Notes: a model not told the origin generated them from the sequence alone. DNA of 8,817 nucleotides from Bacillota bacterium (GCA_023389005.1 JAEWFE010000036.1:1-8817); one strand, 5' to 3'. Counted from the first letter of the stretch, positions 1 through 6,993 are shown. A program made the numbers and translations.

Positions 1-758
1 CGTCGTTCTTCAATACTACGATATTTTCCTTCTTCAGAGGCTGGAATTTCTACACTCCATAGACGTAAAGTATTTACTGTATCATTTTCATAACCAACAA
101 CACCTGTATCATATGGCACAGCTTTTAAGATTCGTTCGTTTTCAGCAACAGGTTTTAAACTACCATCAGGCATCGGTTTCATATAAACATTACCACCAAA
201 ATGAACGTTGACCGATTCACTTTCACGACGAACTTCCCAAACATTGCCACTCTTTAACCAAGCATCCGGCAATTCGACTTGATAGCCGTCAACAAATTGT
301 TGTTTGAACAAACCATAGTCATAACGAATTCCATTGCCGTTACCTGGTAATTCACGTGAAGCCAAACAATCTAAGAAACAAGATGCTAAACGACCTAAGC
401 CACCATTTCCTAAAGCCATATCATTTTCGACACGAAGGACATCATCAAAGTCAAAGCCAAAATCTTCTACTGTATCACGCACCATATCCAACATACCTAA
501 GCTTAATAAATTACTCTTCAACATGCGTCCTGGCAAAAACTCAATAGAAAAATAATAAGATTGTTTTTGTTTATGTTCTAAATAACGTTGACGTGTACGA
601 TGCCATGAATCCGCATAGCTTGCTCGTACAATTTGACCAATAGCAACAAACAACTCATTTGGTGTTGCTGTTTCAATTTCCATCGCAAAATTTTCCCTTA
701 ATCTTTTTCTTAAATCTTCAATAAATTCATCACGTGTCATTACTTGACGTTCCGACAT
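1..758 (-). CDS. glgP: Glycogen/maltodextrin phosphorylase, N-terminal part (runs off window)
   Basis: Cytoplasmic GT35 phosphorylase that releases glucose-1-phosphate from the non-reducing ends of alpha-1,4-glucan; it is the breakdown arm of the glycogen operon. Only the first 252 codons are here; translation from ATG 758 stays open to the left edge. Visible family blocks are YYFSIEFLPGRML (about 68-80), DMALGNGGLGRLASCFLD (about 113-130), GNGNGIRYDYGLFKQ (about 139-153) and DGYQVELPDAWL (about 157-168). These lie in the N-terminal half. The PLP-binding lysine region is outside the window, so catalytic integrity cannot be judged. The start is supported by a purine-rich GAGGGGG at 767-773, 8 bases before the ATG; a second in-frame ATG six codons in is less well placed. 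A gap of 108 bases with a large stem-loop separates it from glgA, a much wider gap than elsewhere in the operon. Identity is very secure; glycogen versus maltodextrin preference is inferred from the operon. Confidence 0.96.
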   Translation of the reverse strand, partial: MSERQVMTRDEFIEDLRKRLRENFAMEIETATPNELFVAIGQIVRASYADSWHRTRQRYLEHKQKQSYYFSIEFLPGRMLKSNLLSLGMLDMVRDTVEDFGFDFDDVLRVENDMALGNGGLGRLASCFLDCLASRELPGNGNGIRYDYGLFKQQFVDGYQVELPDAWLKSGNVWEVRRESESVNVHFGGNVYMKPMPDGSLKPVAENERILKAVPYDTGVVGYENDTVNTLRLWSVEIPASEEGKYRSIEER

Positions 759-806
759 CTTCTTTTCCCCCTCGTATGTATGTCTAAATAAATCAAATGA
801 CATTGA

Positions 807-851
807 AAGGCAAAACTCCAAAAAGATGAAACCTCTTGGAAATTTTGCCTT
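807..851 (-). other. Intercistronic stem-loop between glgA and glgP
   Basis: A perfect 9-bp stem (AAGGCAAAA at 807-815 with TTTTGCCTT at 843-851) encloses a second 5-bp stem (TCCAA 817-821 with TTGGA 836-840), separated only by a small asymmetric internal loop. In the mRNA sense no uridine tract follows, so it is not a standard intrinsic terminator for the operon. It lies 15 bases after the glgA stop and about 34 bases before the glgP ribosome binding site. It could stabilise or punctuate the message, or mark a processing site that lets glgP be set at a different level from glgBCDA. The structure is seen directly; the role is inference. Confidence 0.7.
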
Positions 852-866
852 ATTCATCTTTAATCA

Positions 867-2297
867 TTAAAGGATTGAATTATATAATTGTAAATAAATC
901 ATACAACTTTGATGCCAACTGAAATCACGACTCATCGCATTTTGAACCAATTGATCCCAATATTGCCGATGATTGGCATATAAATCAACAGCTTGTAAGA
1001 GTGTTTGCATCATAATAAATGGTCTAAAGTCATTAAATCCAAATCCCGTACCTTCATTGGTAATTGGGTTGTAAGGAACAACTGTATCTTTCAAACCACC
1101 GATTTCATGAACAACAGGTAAAGTACCATATCTCATCGCCACCATTTGTGATAAGCCACATGGTTCAAAAGCAGAAGGCATTAAGAATATATCTGAGCCT
1201 GCATAAATCAATTGAGCCAAACCTAAATTAAAATCAATATTGATTGCACTTTTTTCTGGATAACGTGCCCCAATTTGACTAAAGGCAGCTTCAAATCGCG
1301 GATCACCTGTACCTAACAAGACAAATTGAACATCAAATTGCAATAGATTTTCTAACTCTTCCACAAGCAAATGGAACCCTTTTTGATAAGTTAGACGACT
1401 AACCACCCCAATGACTGGAACATCTTCACGTTGTGGTAAATGCATCTTTTCTTGCAATAGTCGTTTGTTTTCAGCCTTACCACTTAAATCCTCTTTTGAA
1501 TAGTGATGTGGTAAATGGCTATCTGTTGCTGGATTATTGACTTCCATATCAATACCATTGACAATCCCGGATAATTTACTATTCTCCATTCTTAAAATGA
1601 CATCAAGTCCACAGCCAAATTCACGCGTTTGAATTTCTTGTGCATAAGAAGGTGAGACTGTAGTAATCTTATTGGCATAAAGAATTCCAGCTTTCATAAA
1701 GTTTACACAGTTTTCAAATTCAATGGTGCCATCATCGTAACGCTCAGCTGACATTCCAAATAAATCAGATAAGACGCTACGATTAAACTTGCCTTGGAAT
1801 TCCAAATTATGAATAGTCAAGATAGTTTTAATTGGACGATACGCTTCAATCCAATGATATTTTTCACGTAATAAAAATGGAATCATCGCTGTATGGTAAT
1901 CATTGACATGCAAGATATCTGGAATAAAATCAACTCGTTCCATCATTTCAATAATAGCTTGTTGGAAAAAGGCAAATCTTTCACCATCATCATAATATCC
2001 ATATAATTGATCACGATTAAAATAGTATAAGTTGTCAATGAAATAATATCTGACATCCCCTAATTTCAAGGTTTTAATGCCACAATATTGACTGCGCCAG
2101 CCCACTTTTACTTCAAAATTTACGACATCTTCCACTTTTTCTTTATAAGCTTCATTCATCTTTTTGAAGTATGGCATGACTACAGCAACTTCCACACCTT
2201 CTTTTGCTAAAGCTTTAGGAAGTGCACCAGCGACATCACCTAAGCCACCTGTTTTAAAAAAAGGAGCACATTCACTTGCTGCAAATAAAATTTTCAT
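867..2297 (-). CDS. glgA: Glycogen synthase (ADP-glucose)
   Basis: Retaining GT5 glycosyltransferase that moves glucose from ADP-glucose onto the non-reducing end of alpha-1,4-glucan in the cytoplasm. It has 476 residues, the normal bacterial GlgA length. The N-terminal GT-B domain starts MKILFAASECAPFFKTGGLGDV, with the ADP-glucose-binding lysine of KTGGL at K15, then HVNDYHTAMIPF (about 130-141) and TIHNLEFQG (161-169). The C-terminal domain has GVVSRLTYQKG (297-307, R301 and K306) and SAFEPCGLSQ with the catalytic glutamate E378. The usual aromatic residue after NGID (as in VWNP or LYNP) is asparagine here (MEVNNP, about 251-256), a mild oddity. The open frame extends six codons further up, but that part overlaps the ribosome binding site GGAGG at 2309-2313; the ATG at 2297 lies 11 bases from it and gives the family N-terminus. 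It follows glgD after 7 bases, so it is co-transcribed and probably translationally coupled. Confidence 0.97.
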   Translation of the reverse strand: MKILFAASECAPFFKTGGLGDVAGALPKALAKEGVEVAVVMPYFKKMNEAYKEKVEDVVNFEVKVGWRSQYCGIKTLKLGDVRYYFIDNLYYFNRDQLYGYYDDGERFAFFQQAIIEMMERVDFIPDILHVNDYHTAMIPFLLREKYHWIEAYRPIKTILTIHNLEFQGKFNRSVLSDLFGMSAERYDDGTIEFENCVNFMKAGILYANKITTVSPSYAQEIQTREFGCGLDVILRMENSKLSGIVNGIDMEVNNPATDSHLPHHYSKEDLSGKAENKRLLQEKMHLPQREDVPVIGVVSRLTYQKGFHLLVEELENLLQFDVQFVLLGTGDPRFEAAFSQIGARYPEKSAINIDFNLGLAQLIYAGSDIFLMPSAFEPCGLSQMVAMRYGTLPVVHEIGGLKDTVVPYNPITNEGTGFGFNDFRPFIMMQTLLQAVDLYANHRQYWDQLVQNAMSRDFSWHQSCMIYLQLYNSIL

Positions 2298-2304
2298 TAA
2301 TACA

Positions 2305-3450
2305 TTAGCCTCCAATAATATCTTCTGTTACATTACTTGCTTTAGATACCACTACTGGATTTTCTGGCGTACCAATAATTGAAACATGGTCCGCTACTTT
2401 ACAATTTTTATCTAAAACTGCATATTGAATTTTAGCTCCTTCACCGATTACACAAGAAGAATGAACTAAGGAATCTTCAATTTTAGCACCTTGTTTAACC
2501 ACTACTGTACGGCCAAGTATAGAATGAACAACTTCACCTTCAACTTCACAACCAGTACCGAACTGTGCATTATTAACAACGGCAGAATCAGAGTAGTAAG
2601 TTGGAAATTCATTATGAACTTTTGTATAGATTTTTTGGTTTGCATACATTAATGAATTGAACTTAGCAGGCGTCAACATATCCATATTTGCTTTATAGTA
2701 AGATTTCACATCAAAAATATTACTTAAATAACCAGTATATTCATACGCAGTAGTATTTTCATCAATCATTGAACGCAAACAACTTTCCACGTGAGTCCAA
2801 ACACCCTCTTTTTGGCTTTGACGTAAAGCTGCTAAAAGTCGTTCTACTTTTACAATATAAATATCGGTACAAAGATTGGCAATTTCACCTTCAGCTACAT
2901 CTTTCCCACTTGTTTTGCTCGCTACTTTACCGTCTTCATTAAAATTCAATACCAAATCGGTATCGTAAATATCTTCTCTTGGCATTTTTTTGTATACAAC
3001 GGTTAAATCGCTATGTTCTTCATGTAATAAATGAATATTTAATAAAGCCTTTAAATCAATATTACATAAAACTTTACTACTGAAGTAAACCATATATTTT
3101 GATTTTGCTTTTTCTAAATAATCAATAACAGCATCGTAATAGCCATTGTGCTCTTTCATTTTTTCTGCTTCTCGTTCAAACAAATGAATGAAGAAACGGT
3201 TATTGATACCGTCAAGATTCCATTCAGTCCCACCTCCTAAATGGTCAAAAACAGAACGACTTTCATCGTAGTTAAACACCATAAATACTGAATGGATATT
3301 AGAATTAGCGATAGATGATAAATTAAAGTCAATTAAGCGATATTTACTATCAAATGGCAAAGTTGCCACAGGGCGATGATCCGTTAATGGAGCTAACCCT
3401 TCATAATTATGCAGATTTCCTAAAAAAGCACACATTCTATTAGTCTTCAT
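2305..3450 (-). CDS. glgD: GlgD, regulatory subunit of glucose-1-phosphate adenylyltransferase
   Basis: Paralogue of GlgC, known from Firmicutes glg operons as a non-catalytic or weakly catalytic partner that assembles with GlgC and alters activity and allosteric response. It has 381 residues: a nucleotidyltransferase-like N-terminal domain (TDHRPVATLPF about 23-33, KYRLIDFNLSS about 36-46, VFDHLGGGTEWNL about 67-79) and a C-terminal left-handed beta-helix (about 285-360, hexapeptides such as AQFGTG and SCVIGEGAKI). The glycine-rich GGQGTRL loop of GlgC is replaced by GNLHNYEGL. The catalytic-aspartate segment SGDHIYKMD is replaced by SSKVLCNID (124-132). It is therefore probably inactive alone. 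The reading frame is open five codons further up, but the ATG at 3450 matches the family start and has GGAG 9 bases upstream, inside the glgC coding end. It overlaps glgC by 11 bases, pointing to translational coupling and near-equal subunit supply. Confidence 0.95.
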   Translation of the reverse strand: MKTNRMCAFLGNLHNYEGLAPLTDHRPVATLPFDSKYRLIDFNLSSIANSNIHSVFMVFNYDESRSVFDHLGGGTEWNLDGINNRFFIHLFEREAEKMKEHNGYYDAVIDYLEKAKSKYMVYFSSKVLCNIDLKALLNIHLLHEEHSDLTVVYKKMPREDIYDTDLVLNFNEDGKVASKTSGKDVAEGEIANLCTDIYIVKVERLLAALRQSQKEGVWTHVESCLRSMIDENTTAYEYTGYLSNIFDVKSYYKANMDMLTPAKFNSLMYANQKIYTKVHNEFPTYYSDSAVVNNAQFGTGCEVEGEVVHSILGRTVVVKQGAKIEDSLVHSSCVIGEGAKIQYAVLDKNCKVADHVSIIGTPENPVVVSKASNVTEDIIGG

Positions 3451-4582
3451 CAGCAGCCACTCCAATCACTTCAGAATATCCAACGACAGCAATTTCATCT
3501 GTACCATCGATTACTGCGTTATCACCAATAATTGCATTTTCACCAATAATGGCACGGTTAATTGTTACATTTTTACCAATTGTTGCGCCAGACATAATTA
3601 CACTGTCTTTTACACTTGCACCTTCTTTTACTTGCACTTCATCAGAAAGAATAGAGTGATCAACGGTACCAGCAATATAACAACCATCAGAAATTAAAGA
3701 GTTTTTAGCTGAACCAGTTTCAGTAATTGAATGAGGTGGCGCAATACGGTTTTTAGAATAGATTCGCCATGATTTATCGCGCATCGCTAAATCTAGGCTT
3801 GGATCAATAAATTCCATATTTGCTTCCCATAATGAATCAATTGTACCCACATCTTTCCAATATCCACTGAATCGATAAGCAACCACATTTTCACCACTAT
3901 CAAGATAGAATGGAATGACGTTTTTACCGAAGTCATTCATATCATTTTCTTTTGTATGGCTGTTCATTAAGACATTACGTAAACGGCCCCAGTTAAAGAT
4001 ATAGATACCCATTGAAGCCAAATTATTTTTCGGTTCTTTTGGTTTTTCTTCAAATTCAATGATACGATCATTTTCGTCTGTATTCATAATACCAAAACGT
4101 GAAGCTTCATGCATTGGTACTTCAATAACTGCAACCGATAACGAGGCATTATTTTTCTTGTGGTTTAACAACATATCTTCATAGTCCATTTTGTAAATAT
4201 GGTCACCAGATAAGATAAGCACATATTGAGGGTCCATTTGATCAATATAATCAATATTTTGGAAGATAGCATGCGCAGTCCCTTCAAACCATTTACTACC
4301 TTCTGAACTTGAATAAGGTTGTAAAACGGTCACCCCTGTATTAATCCCACTCAATCCCCAGCTAGAGCCATTTCCGATATGGCTATTTAAAGCAAGCGGT
4401 TGATACTGTGTCACAACACCTACATTTTTAATACCGGAGTTCGCACAATTACTCAATGTAAAATCGATGATACGGTAACGACCTCCAAAAGGAACAGCTG
4501 GTTTGGCAATATTTTTTGTCAATTTTCCTAAACGGGTACCTTGACCACCAGCTAAAATCATTGCAAGCATTTCAGTTTTCAT
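3440..4582 (-). CDS. glgC: Glucose-1-phosphate adenylyltransferase, catalytic subunit
   Basis: ADP-glucose pyrophosphorylase: ATP plus glucose-1-phosphate gives ADP-glucose plus pyrophosphate, the committed and usually allosterically controlled step of bacterial glycogen synthesis. It has 380 residues, as expected. The nucleotidyltransferase domain carries LAGGQGTRLGKLT (10-22), IAKPAVPFGGRYRIIDF (25-41), the metal and catalytic aspartate in SGDHIYKMD (D127), the sugar-phosphate-binding lysine in FEEKP (K180), and YWKDVGT (241-247). A C-terminal left-handed beta-helix of hexapeptide repeats (about 295-360, for example VIMSGATIGKNVTI) should drive oligomerisation. All key catalytic residues are present. 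ATG 4582 is the first possible start because an in-frame TGA sits directly before it, and MKTEMLAMILAGG agrees with streptococcal relatives as I remember them. It lies 50 bases after glgB and overlaps glgD by 11 bases. The ribosome binding site is unusually far away, bridged by a hairpin (separate entry). Confidence 0.98.
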   Translation of the reverse strand: MKTEMLAMILAGGQGTRLGKLTKNIAKPAVPFGGRYRIIDFTLSNCANSGIKNVGVVTQYQPLALNSHIGNGSSWGLSGINTGVTVLQPYSSSEGSKWFEGTAHAIFQNIDYIDQMDPQYVLILSGDHIYKMDYEDMLLNHKKNNASLSVAVIEVPMHEASRFGIMNTDENDRIIEFEEKPKEPKNNLASMGIYIFNWGRLRNVLMNSHTKENDMNDFGKNVIPFYLDSGENVVAYRFSGYWKDVGTIDSLWEANMEFIDPSLDLAMRDKSWRIYSKNRIAPPHSITETGSAKNSLISDGCYIAGTVDHSILSDEVQVKEGASVKDSVIMSGATIGKNVTINRAIIGENAIIGDNAVIDGTDEIAVVGYSEVIGVAADED

Positions 4583-4588
4583 TCATTC

Positions 4589-4615
4589 GGTGAAATAATT
4601 CACCTTCCCTCCTTT
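4589..4615 (-). promoter_or_regulatory. Distant Shine-Dalgarno of glgC with an intervening hairpin
   Basis: The only strong ribosome binding site before glgC is AAAGGAGGG at 4607-4615. Linear distance from its GGAGG to ATG 4582 is 25 bases, far too long for normal initiation. Between them GGTGAA (4599-4604), loop TTAT and TTCACC (4589-4594) form a perfect 6-bp stem. If the stem folds, 16 bases are removed and the effective spacing becomes about 9 bases. An alternative is a short ATG at 4586 (five codons including its TGA) overlapping the glgC start, read at 21 bases. The structure is seen directly; its effect on translation is inferred. Confidence 0.6.
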
Positions 4616-4632
4616 CGACAGCACAACAAAAT

Positions 4633-6519
4633 TTATTTAGAACGAACATTCACTTTCTTAGGTTTGATAATTAAGGCACCTAACGAAGGAACAATCGTCT
4701 GAATCTGATAGTGAAAATCCTTATAGGACTTTTTCTCAGCAGTCATTGGCGCATTAGGTTTTACCCAAGTTCCGCCGAATTCTGCCATTTCTGTATTTAA
4801 TAATTCCTCATATTCACCAGCATAAGGAACACCAATTGCAAAGTCTTTACGTTCGACAGGTGCAAAATTGATAACAAAAATCAAGAAGTCTTTTTTAGTC
4901 TTGCCACGGCGGATAAAACTCAAAACAGAATCTTCGCTATTATCTGCGTCAATAAACTCAATCGTTGTATTTTCATCATCTAATTCCCAGAGTGAACGTT
5001 CATCATGATACAGTTGATTTAAAACTTTGGTGAAGTGTTGCATTTTGGCATTCATATCATCTTGTAAATCACGCCATTCAAGACCTTCAGCATATTTCCA
5101 TTCCAAAAACTGTCCCCATTCACTACCCATAAAGAGTAATTTTTTACCTGGATGAGCCATTTGGAAAGTATACATATTACGAAGATGGGCAAATTGTTTG
5201 TAACGATCGCCCCACATCTTATGCATTAAACTCTTCTTACCATGGACCACTTCATCATGAGAAAGTGATAGAATAAAGTTTTCGTTAAACATGTACATAA
5301 AAGAGAATGTGGCTAAGTTGAAATGATATTTACGATAGACCGGATCCATCTCATAAAATTTCAAGATATCATTCATCCACCCCATATTCCACTTGTAATC
5401 AAAGCCTAGCGCTCCTGTTTCAATCATGCCAGTAACTTTGGTATCAGCAGAACTTTCTTCAGCAATCATCACAACTTCTGGATGGGCCAATTTAATCACT
5501 GCATTCATCTTTTGTAAGAAGTAATAGCCTTCGAAATTGCGATTACCTCCTTCATGATTTGGGTGCCATTCACCTTCGTCGTAATCGCGATAAATCATAT
5601 TAGAAACCGCATCTACCCGAATACCATCTAGATGGAAAGTCTCTAACCAAAACATCGCACTAGACAGAATAAAACTTTGAACTTGTGGTTTCCCTAAATC
5701 AAAATTAAGTGCACCCCAACGGATATTTTTTGCACGCCATTCTTCTTGATATTCATAAGTTGGCGTACCATCATAATACGCTAATGCATCATAATTCACA
5801 CAGAAATGCCCAGGAACCCAGTCCATAAATACCCCTATATTGTTTAAATGACATTGTTCAACAAAATCTTGAAATTCCTCAGGTGTACCATATTCGTGAG
5901 CTAAAGCAAAATAGCCCGTTGTTTGATACCCCCATGAAGCAGCTAAAGGATGCTCGGTCAATGGCATAAACTCCACATGTGTATAATGCATTTCTACCAA
6001 ATAAGGAATTAATTCTTCTGCCAATTCACTAAAAGTATAGGCAGTACCATCTGCATGACGTTTCCATGAACCCGCATGTACTTCATAGATATTCATTGGA
6101 CGTTTAAAGAAATTGGAACGTTTTTGACGACCTTTCCATAAACCATCTTTCCACTTTTTAGCCGGTAAATGGTAAACTTCAGCAGCATTATTTGGTCTAG
6201 CTTCATAACGGATTGCCATTGGATCAAACTTCATACATTCCGTGCCATCAGCTTGACGAATCTTATACTTATAAAGCTGACCTTTAATATCTTGCTCGAC
6301 AGAAATCTCCCAGATGCCAGAATCTCTTTTTTTCATCGGCATTGAATCAGCCCACTGGTTAAAGTCTCCTTGTAACCAAACTTGTTGCGCATTCGGTGCC
6401 CATACTCGAAAAGTGTAGGAACCATCTGCAAACTGACAACCTAACAAATGATGCAGATAAAAATTTTCACCTGTCAAAAAATGTTGCTCAGCTTCTAAAA
6501 ATTCTTTGGTACTTGTCAT
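4633..6519 (-). CDS. glgB: 1,4-alpha-glucan branching enzyme
   Basis: GH13 branching enzyme that cuts an alpha-1,4 chain and rejoins it through an alpha-1,6 bond, giving branched glycogen. It has 628 residues. An N-terminal CBM48 domain (about 24-110, SYTFRVWAPNAQQVWLQGDF) is followed by the catalytic barrel (about 140-490) and an all-beta C-terminal domain. GH13 motifs: MDWVPGHF (232-239), GIRVDAV with nucleophile D303, VMIAEES with acid/base E354, and LSHDEVVHGK with D422; all are intact. The open frame continues 30 codons up to ATG 6609, but those codons give a hydrophobic stretch foreign to GlgB and no ribosome binding site precedes them. MTSTKEFLEAEQ from ATG 6519, with AAGGG/TAGG upstream, is the better start, although that site is only moderate. 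It is the first gene of the operon as seen here and has a long non-coding leader; the promoter should lie in 6520-6993. Confidence 0.97.
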   Translation of the reverse strand: MTSTKEFLEAEQHFLTGENFYLHHLLGCQFADGSYTFRVWAPNAQQVWLQGDFNQWADSMPMKKRDSGIWEISVEQDIKGQLYKYKIRQADGTECMKFDPMAIRYEARPNNAAEVYHLPAKKWKDGLWKGRQKRSNFFKRPMNIYEVHAGSWKRHADGTAYTFSELAEELIPYLVEMHYTHVEFMPLTEHPLAASWGYQTTGYFALAHEYGTPEEFQDFVEQCHLNNIGVFMDWVPGHFCVNYDALAYYDGTPTYEYQEEWRAKNIRWGALNFDLGKPQVQSFILSSAMFWLETFHLDGIRVDAVSNMIYRDYDEGEWHPNHEGGNRNFEGYYFLQKMNAVIKLAHPEVVMIAEESSADTKVTGMIETGALGFDYKWNMGWMNDILKFYEMDPVYRKYHFNLATFSFMYMFNENFILSLSHDEVVHGKKSLMHKMWGDRYKQFAHLRNMYTFQMAHPGKKLLFMGSEWGQFLEWKYAEGLEWRDLQDDMNAKMQHFTKVLNQLYHDERSLWELDDENTTIEFIDADNSEDSVLSFIRRGKTKKDFLIFVINFAPVERKDFAIGVPYAGEYEELLNTEMAEFGGTWVKPNAPMTAEKKSYKDFHYQIQTIVPSLGALIIKPKKVNVRSK

Positions 6520-6692
6520 AAAATCGCCTACCCTTATTAACCAATTCTTACCCATTAGAACATCCAATAGATAAATAACAACCAACAATTTACAATACCA
6601 GTATAACATTTTCTAAAGATAATAACTAATAAAATTGTGCAAATTTCTTCAAAAAAAATATTATTCCAAAGATAAAACAGTTTACCTAAATA

Positions 6693-6715
6693 TTATTAGT
6701 AAAAATCCCTAATAA
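6693..6715. repeat. Inverted repeat in the glgB leader
   Basis: TTATTAG (6693-6699) and CTAATAA (6709-6715) form a perfect 7-bp inverted repeat around a 9-base spacer. It lies about 175 bases upstream of the glgB start. The right arm is part of CTAATAAAATT, an 11-base word (6709-6719) that recurs exactly at 6626-6636. It could be a weak RNA hairpin or a protein-binding dyad. In DNA this AT-rich such repeats also arise by chance. Confidence 0.35.
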
Positions 6716-6725
6716 AATTAACATC

Positions 6726-6755
6726 ATTTAACTTCATCCAATTCGATATTGACAA
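6726..6755 (-). promoter_or_regulatory. Candidate sigma-A promoter for the glg operon (proximal)
   Basis: Minus-strand TTGTCA (6750-6755, five of six matches to TTGACA) is followed after 18 bases by TTAAAT (6726-6731, four of six matches to TATAAT). Transcription would begin near 6718 and give a leader of about 200 bases before glgB. The -35 is good and the -10 mediocre; it competes with the distal candidate at 6799-6828. Confidence 0.3.
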
Positions 6756-6798
6756 ATGATTAATTTTATTTAGCAAAATATTTTTCACAAGCTTACTG

Positions 6799-6828
6799 TA
6801 TATAACAAAATACACCTCTTTTTATGAA
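6799..6828 (-). promoter_or_regulatory. Candidate extended -10 promoter for the glg operon (distal)
   Basis: Minus-strand TATATA (6799-6804) is preceded by TG one base away (6806-6807), the extended -10 arrangement. TTCATA (6823-6828, four of six matches to TTGACA) sits 18 bases upstream. It would leave a leader of about 270 bases. A dyad (6830-6850) and a cre-like half site (6845-6858) end immediately upstream of the -35, where an activator or repressor could act. Promoter calls by eye in DNA this AT-rich are weak. Confidence 0.3.
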
Positions 6829-6829
6829 A

Positions 6830-6850
6830 TTTACAAAAAGTTATTGTAAA
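6830..6850. repeat. Operator-like dyad upstream of glgB promoter candidate
   Basis: TTTACAA (6830-6836) and TTGTAAA (6844-6850) form a perfect 7-bp inverted repeat with a 7-base spacer, so the half-site centres are 14 bases apart. It abuts the -35 of the distal promoter candidate and overlaps the cre-like half site. The shape fits a dimeric regulator. No transcript with a uridine run follows, so it does not look like a terminator. The binding protein is unknown. Confidence 0.45.
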
Positions 6851-6858
6851 CGCATAAG
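6845..6858. promoter_or_regulatory. cre-like half site (possible CcpA binding)
   Basis: TGTAAACGCATAAG matches the left half and the central CG of the catabolite-responsive element consensus TGNAANCGNWNNCA, but lacks the terminal CA. Glycogen operons of related lactic acid bacteria are carbon-controlled, which makes the position plausible. One arm is shared with the dyad at 6830-6850, so the similarity may belong to that dyad instead. Confidence 0.25.
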
Positions 6859-6958
6859 ATAACTTTGAAAAACATTTGAAAGATTGTGAATAGCATTGTC
6901 TTATTTTTCATATTTTCAAAAAATCGCAAAAAAATAGCCTGGATTATTCCTTATCTAG

Positions 6959-6993
6959 AAATAAATTCAGACTATCTGAAACGATATTTATTT
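6959..6993 (-). terminator. Possible weak rho-independent terminator after the unknown gene
   Basis: Directly after the stop codon at 6994, the minus strand can form TTCAGA/TCTGAA (6975-6980 with 6966-6971) closed by a TAG loop. An outer AAATAAA/TTTATTT pairing (6987-6993 with 6959-6965) is interrupted by a 6-base bulge. The TTTATTT arm gives a modest uridine-rich tail, and a run of seven T follows about 30 bases later. The stem is short and AT-rich, so termination may be leaky and some transcripts could read on towards glgB. Confidence 0.45.

Larger units (their letters stand above)
6520..6993 (-). other. AT-rich intergenic and leader region upstream of the glg operon
   Basis: These 474 bases carry no convincing gene once the glgB start is set at 6519. 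Their right end holds a possible terminator for the unknown upstream gene (6959-6993). The middle holds direct and inverted repeats, a cre-like half site and an extended -10 candidate (6799-6882). The left part holds a second promoter candidate (6726-6755) and an inverted repeat (6693-6715), then about 170 bases of leader. Short frames occur (26 codons at 6831-6911 on the minus strand) but none has a ribosome binding site. Because it sits between a terminator-like element and the first gene of the glycogen operon, it is the natural place for operon control. No known riboswitch class was recognised. Confidence 0.75.

Noticed and set aside
334..555. Plus-strand open frames of 63-73 codons
   Set aside because: They lie antisense within the conserved glgP reading frame, have no ribosome binding site and show no family features.
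2164..2382. Plus-strand 72-codon frame
   Set aside because: It is antisense to the glgA start and glgD end, both well-conserved coding regions.
6520..6609. Thirty-codon N-terminal extension of glgB with a hydrophobic, membrane-like stretch
   Set aside because: No ribosome binding site precedes ATG 6609, the residues do not belong to GlgB, and ATG 6519 gives the normal family start and length.
6749..6777. Plus-strand TTGACA as a divergent promoter
   Set aside because: No acceptable -10 lies 16-18 bases downstream, and the plus strand has no gene to the right.
6831..6911. Minus-strand 26-codon frame encoding a small hydrophobic peptide (starts MKNKTMLF)
   Set aside because: There is no Shine-Dalgarno before it. 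Its composition is that expected from AT-rich DNA, and it covers the operator-like dyad, so coding is not supported.
6901..6993. Novel defence, mobile or CRISPR-type system
   Set aside because: I looked across the window for repeats, transposase or integrase motifs and toxin-antitoxin pairs and found none; all long frames are metabolic or the single unknown gene.
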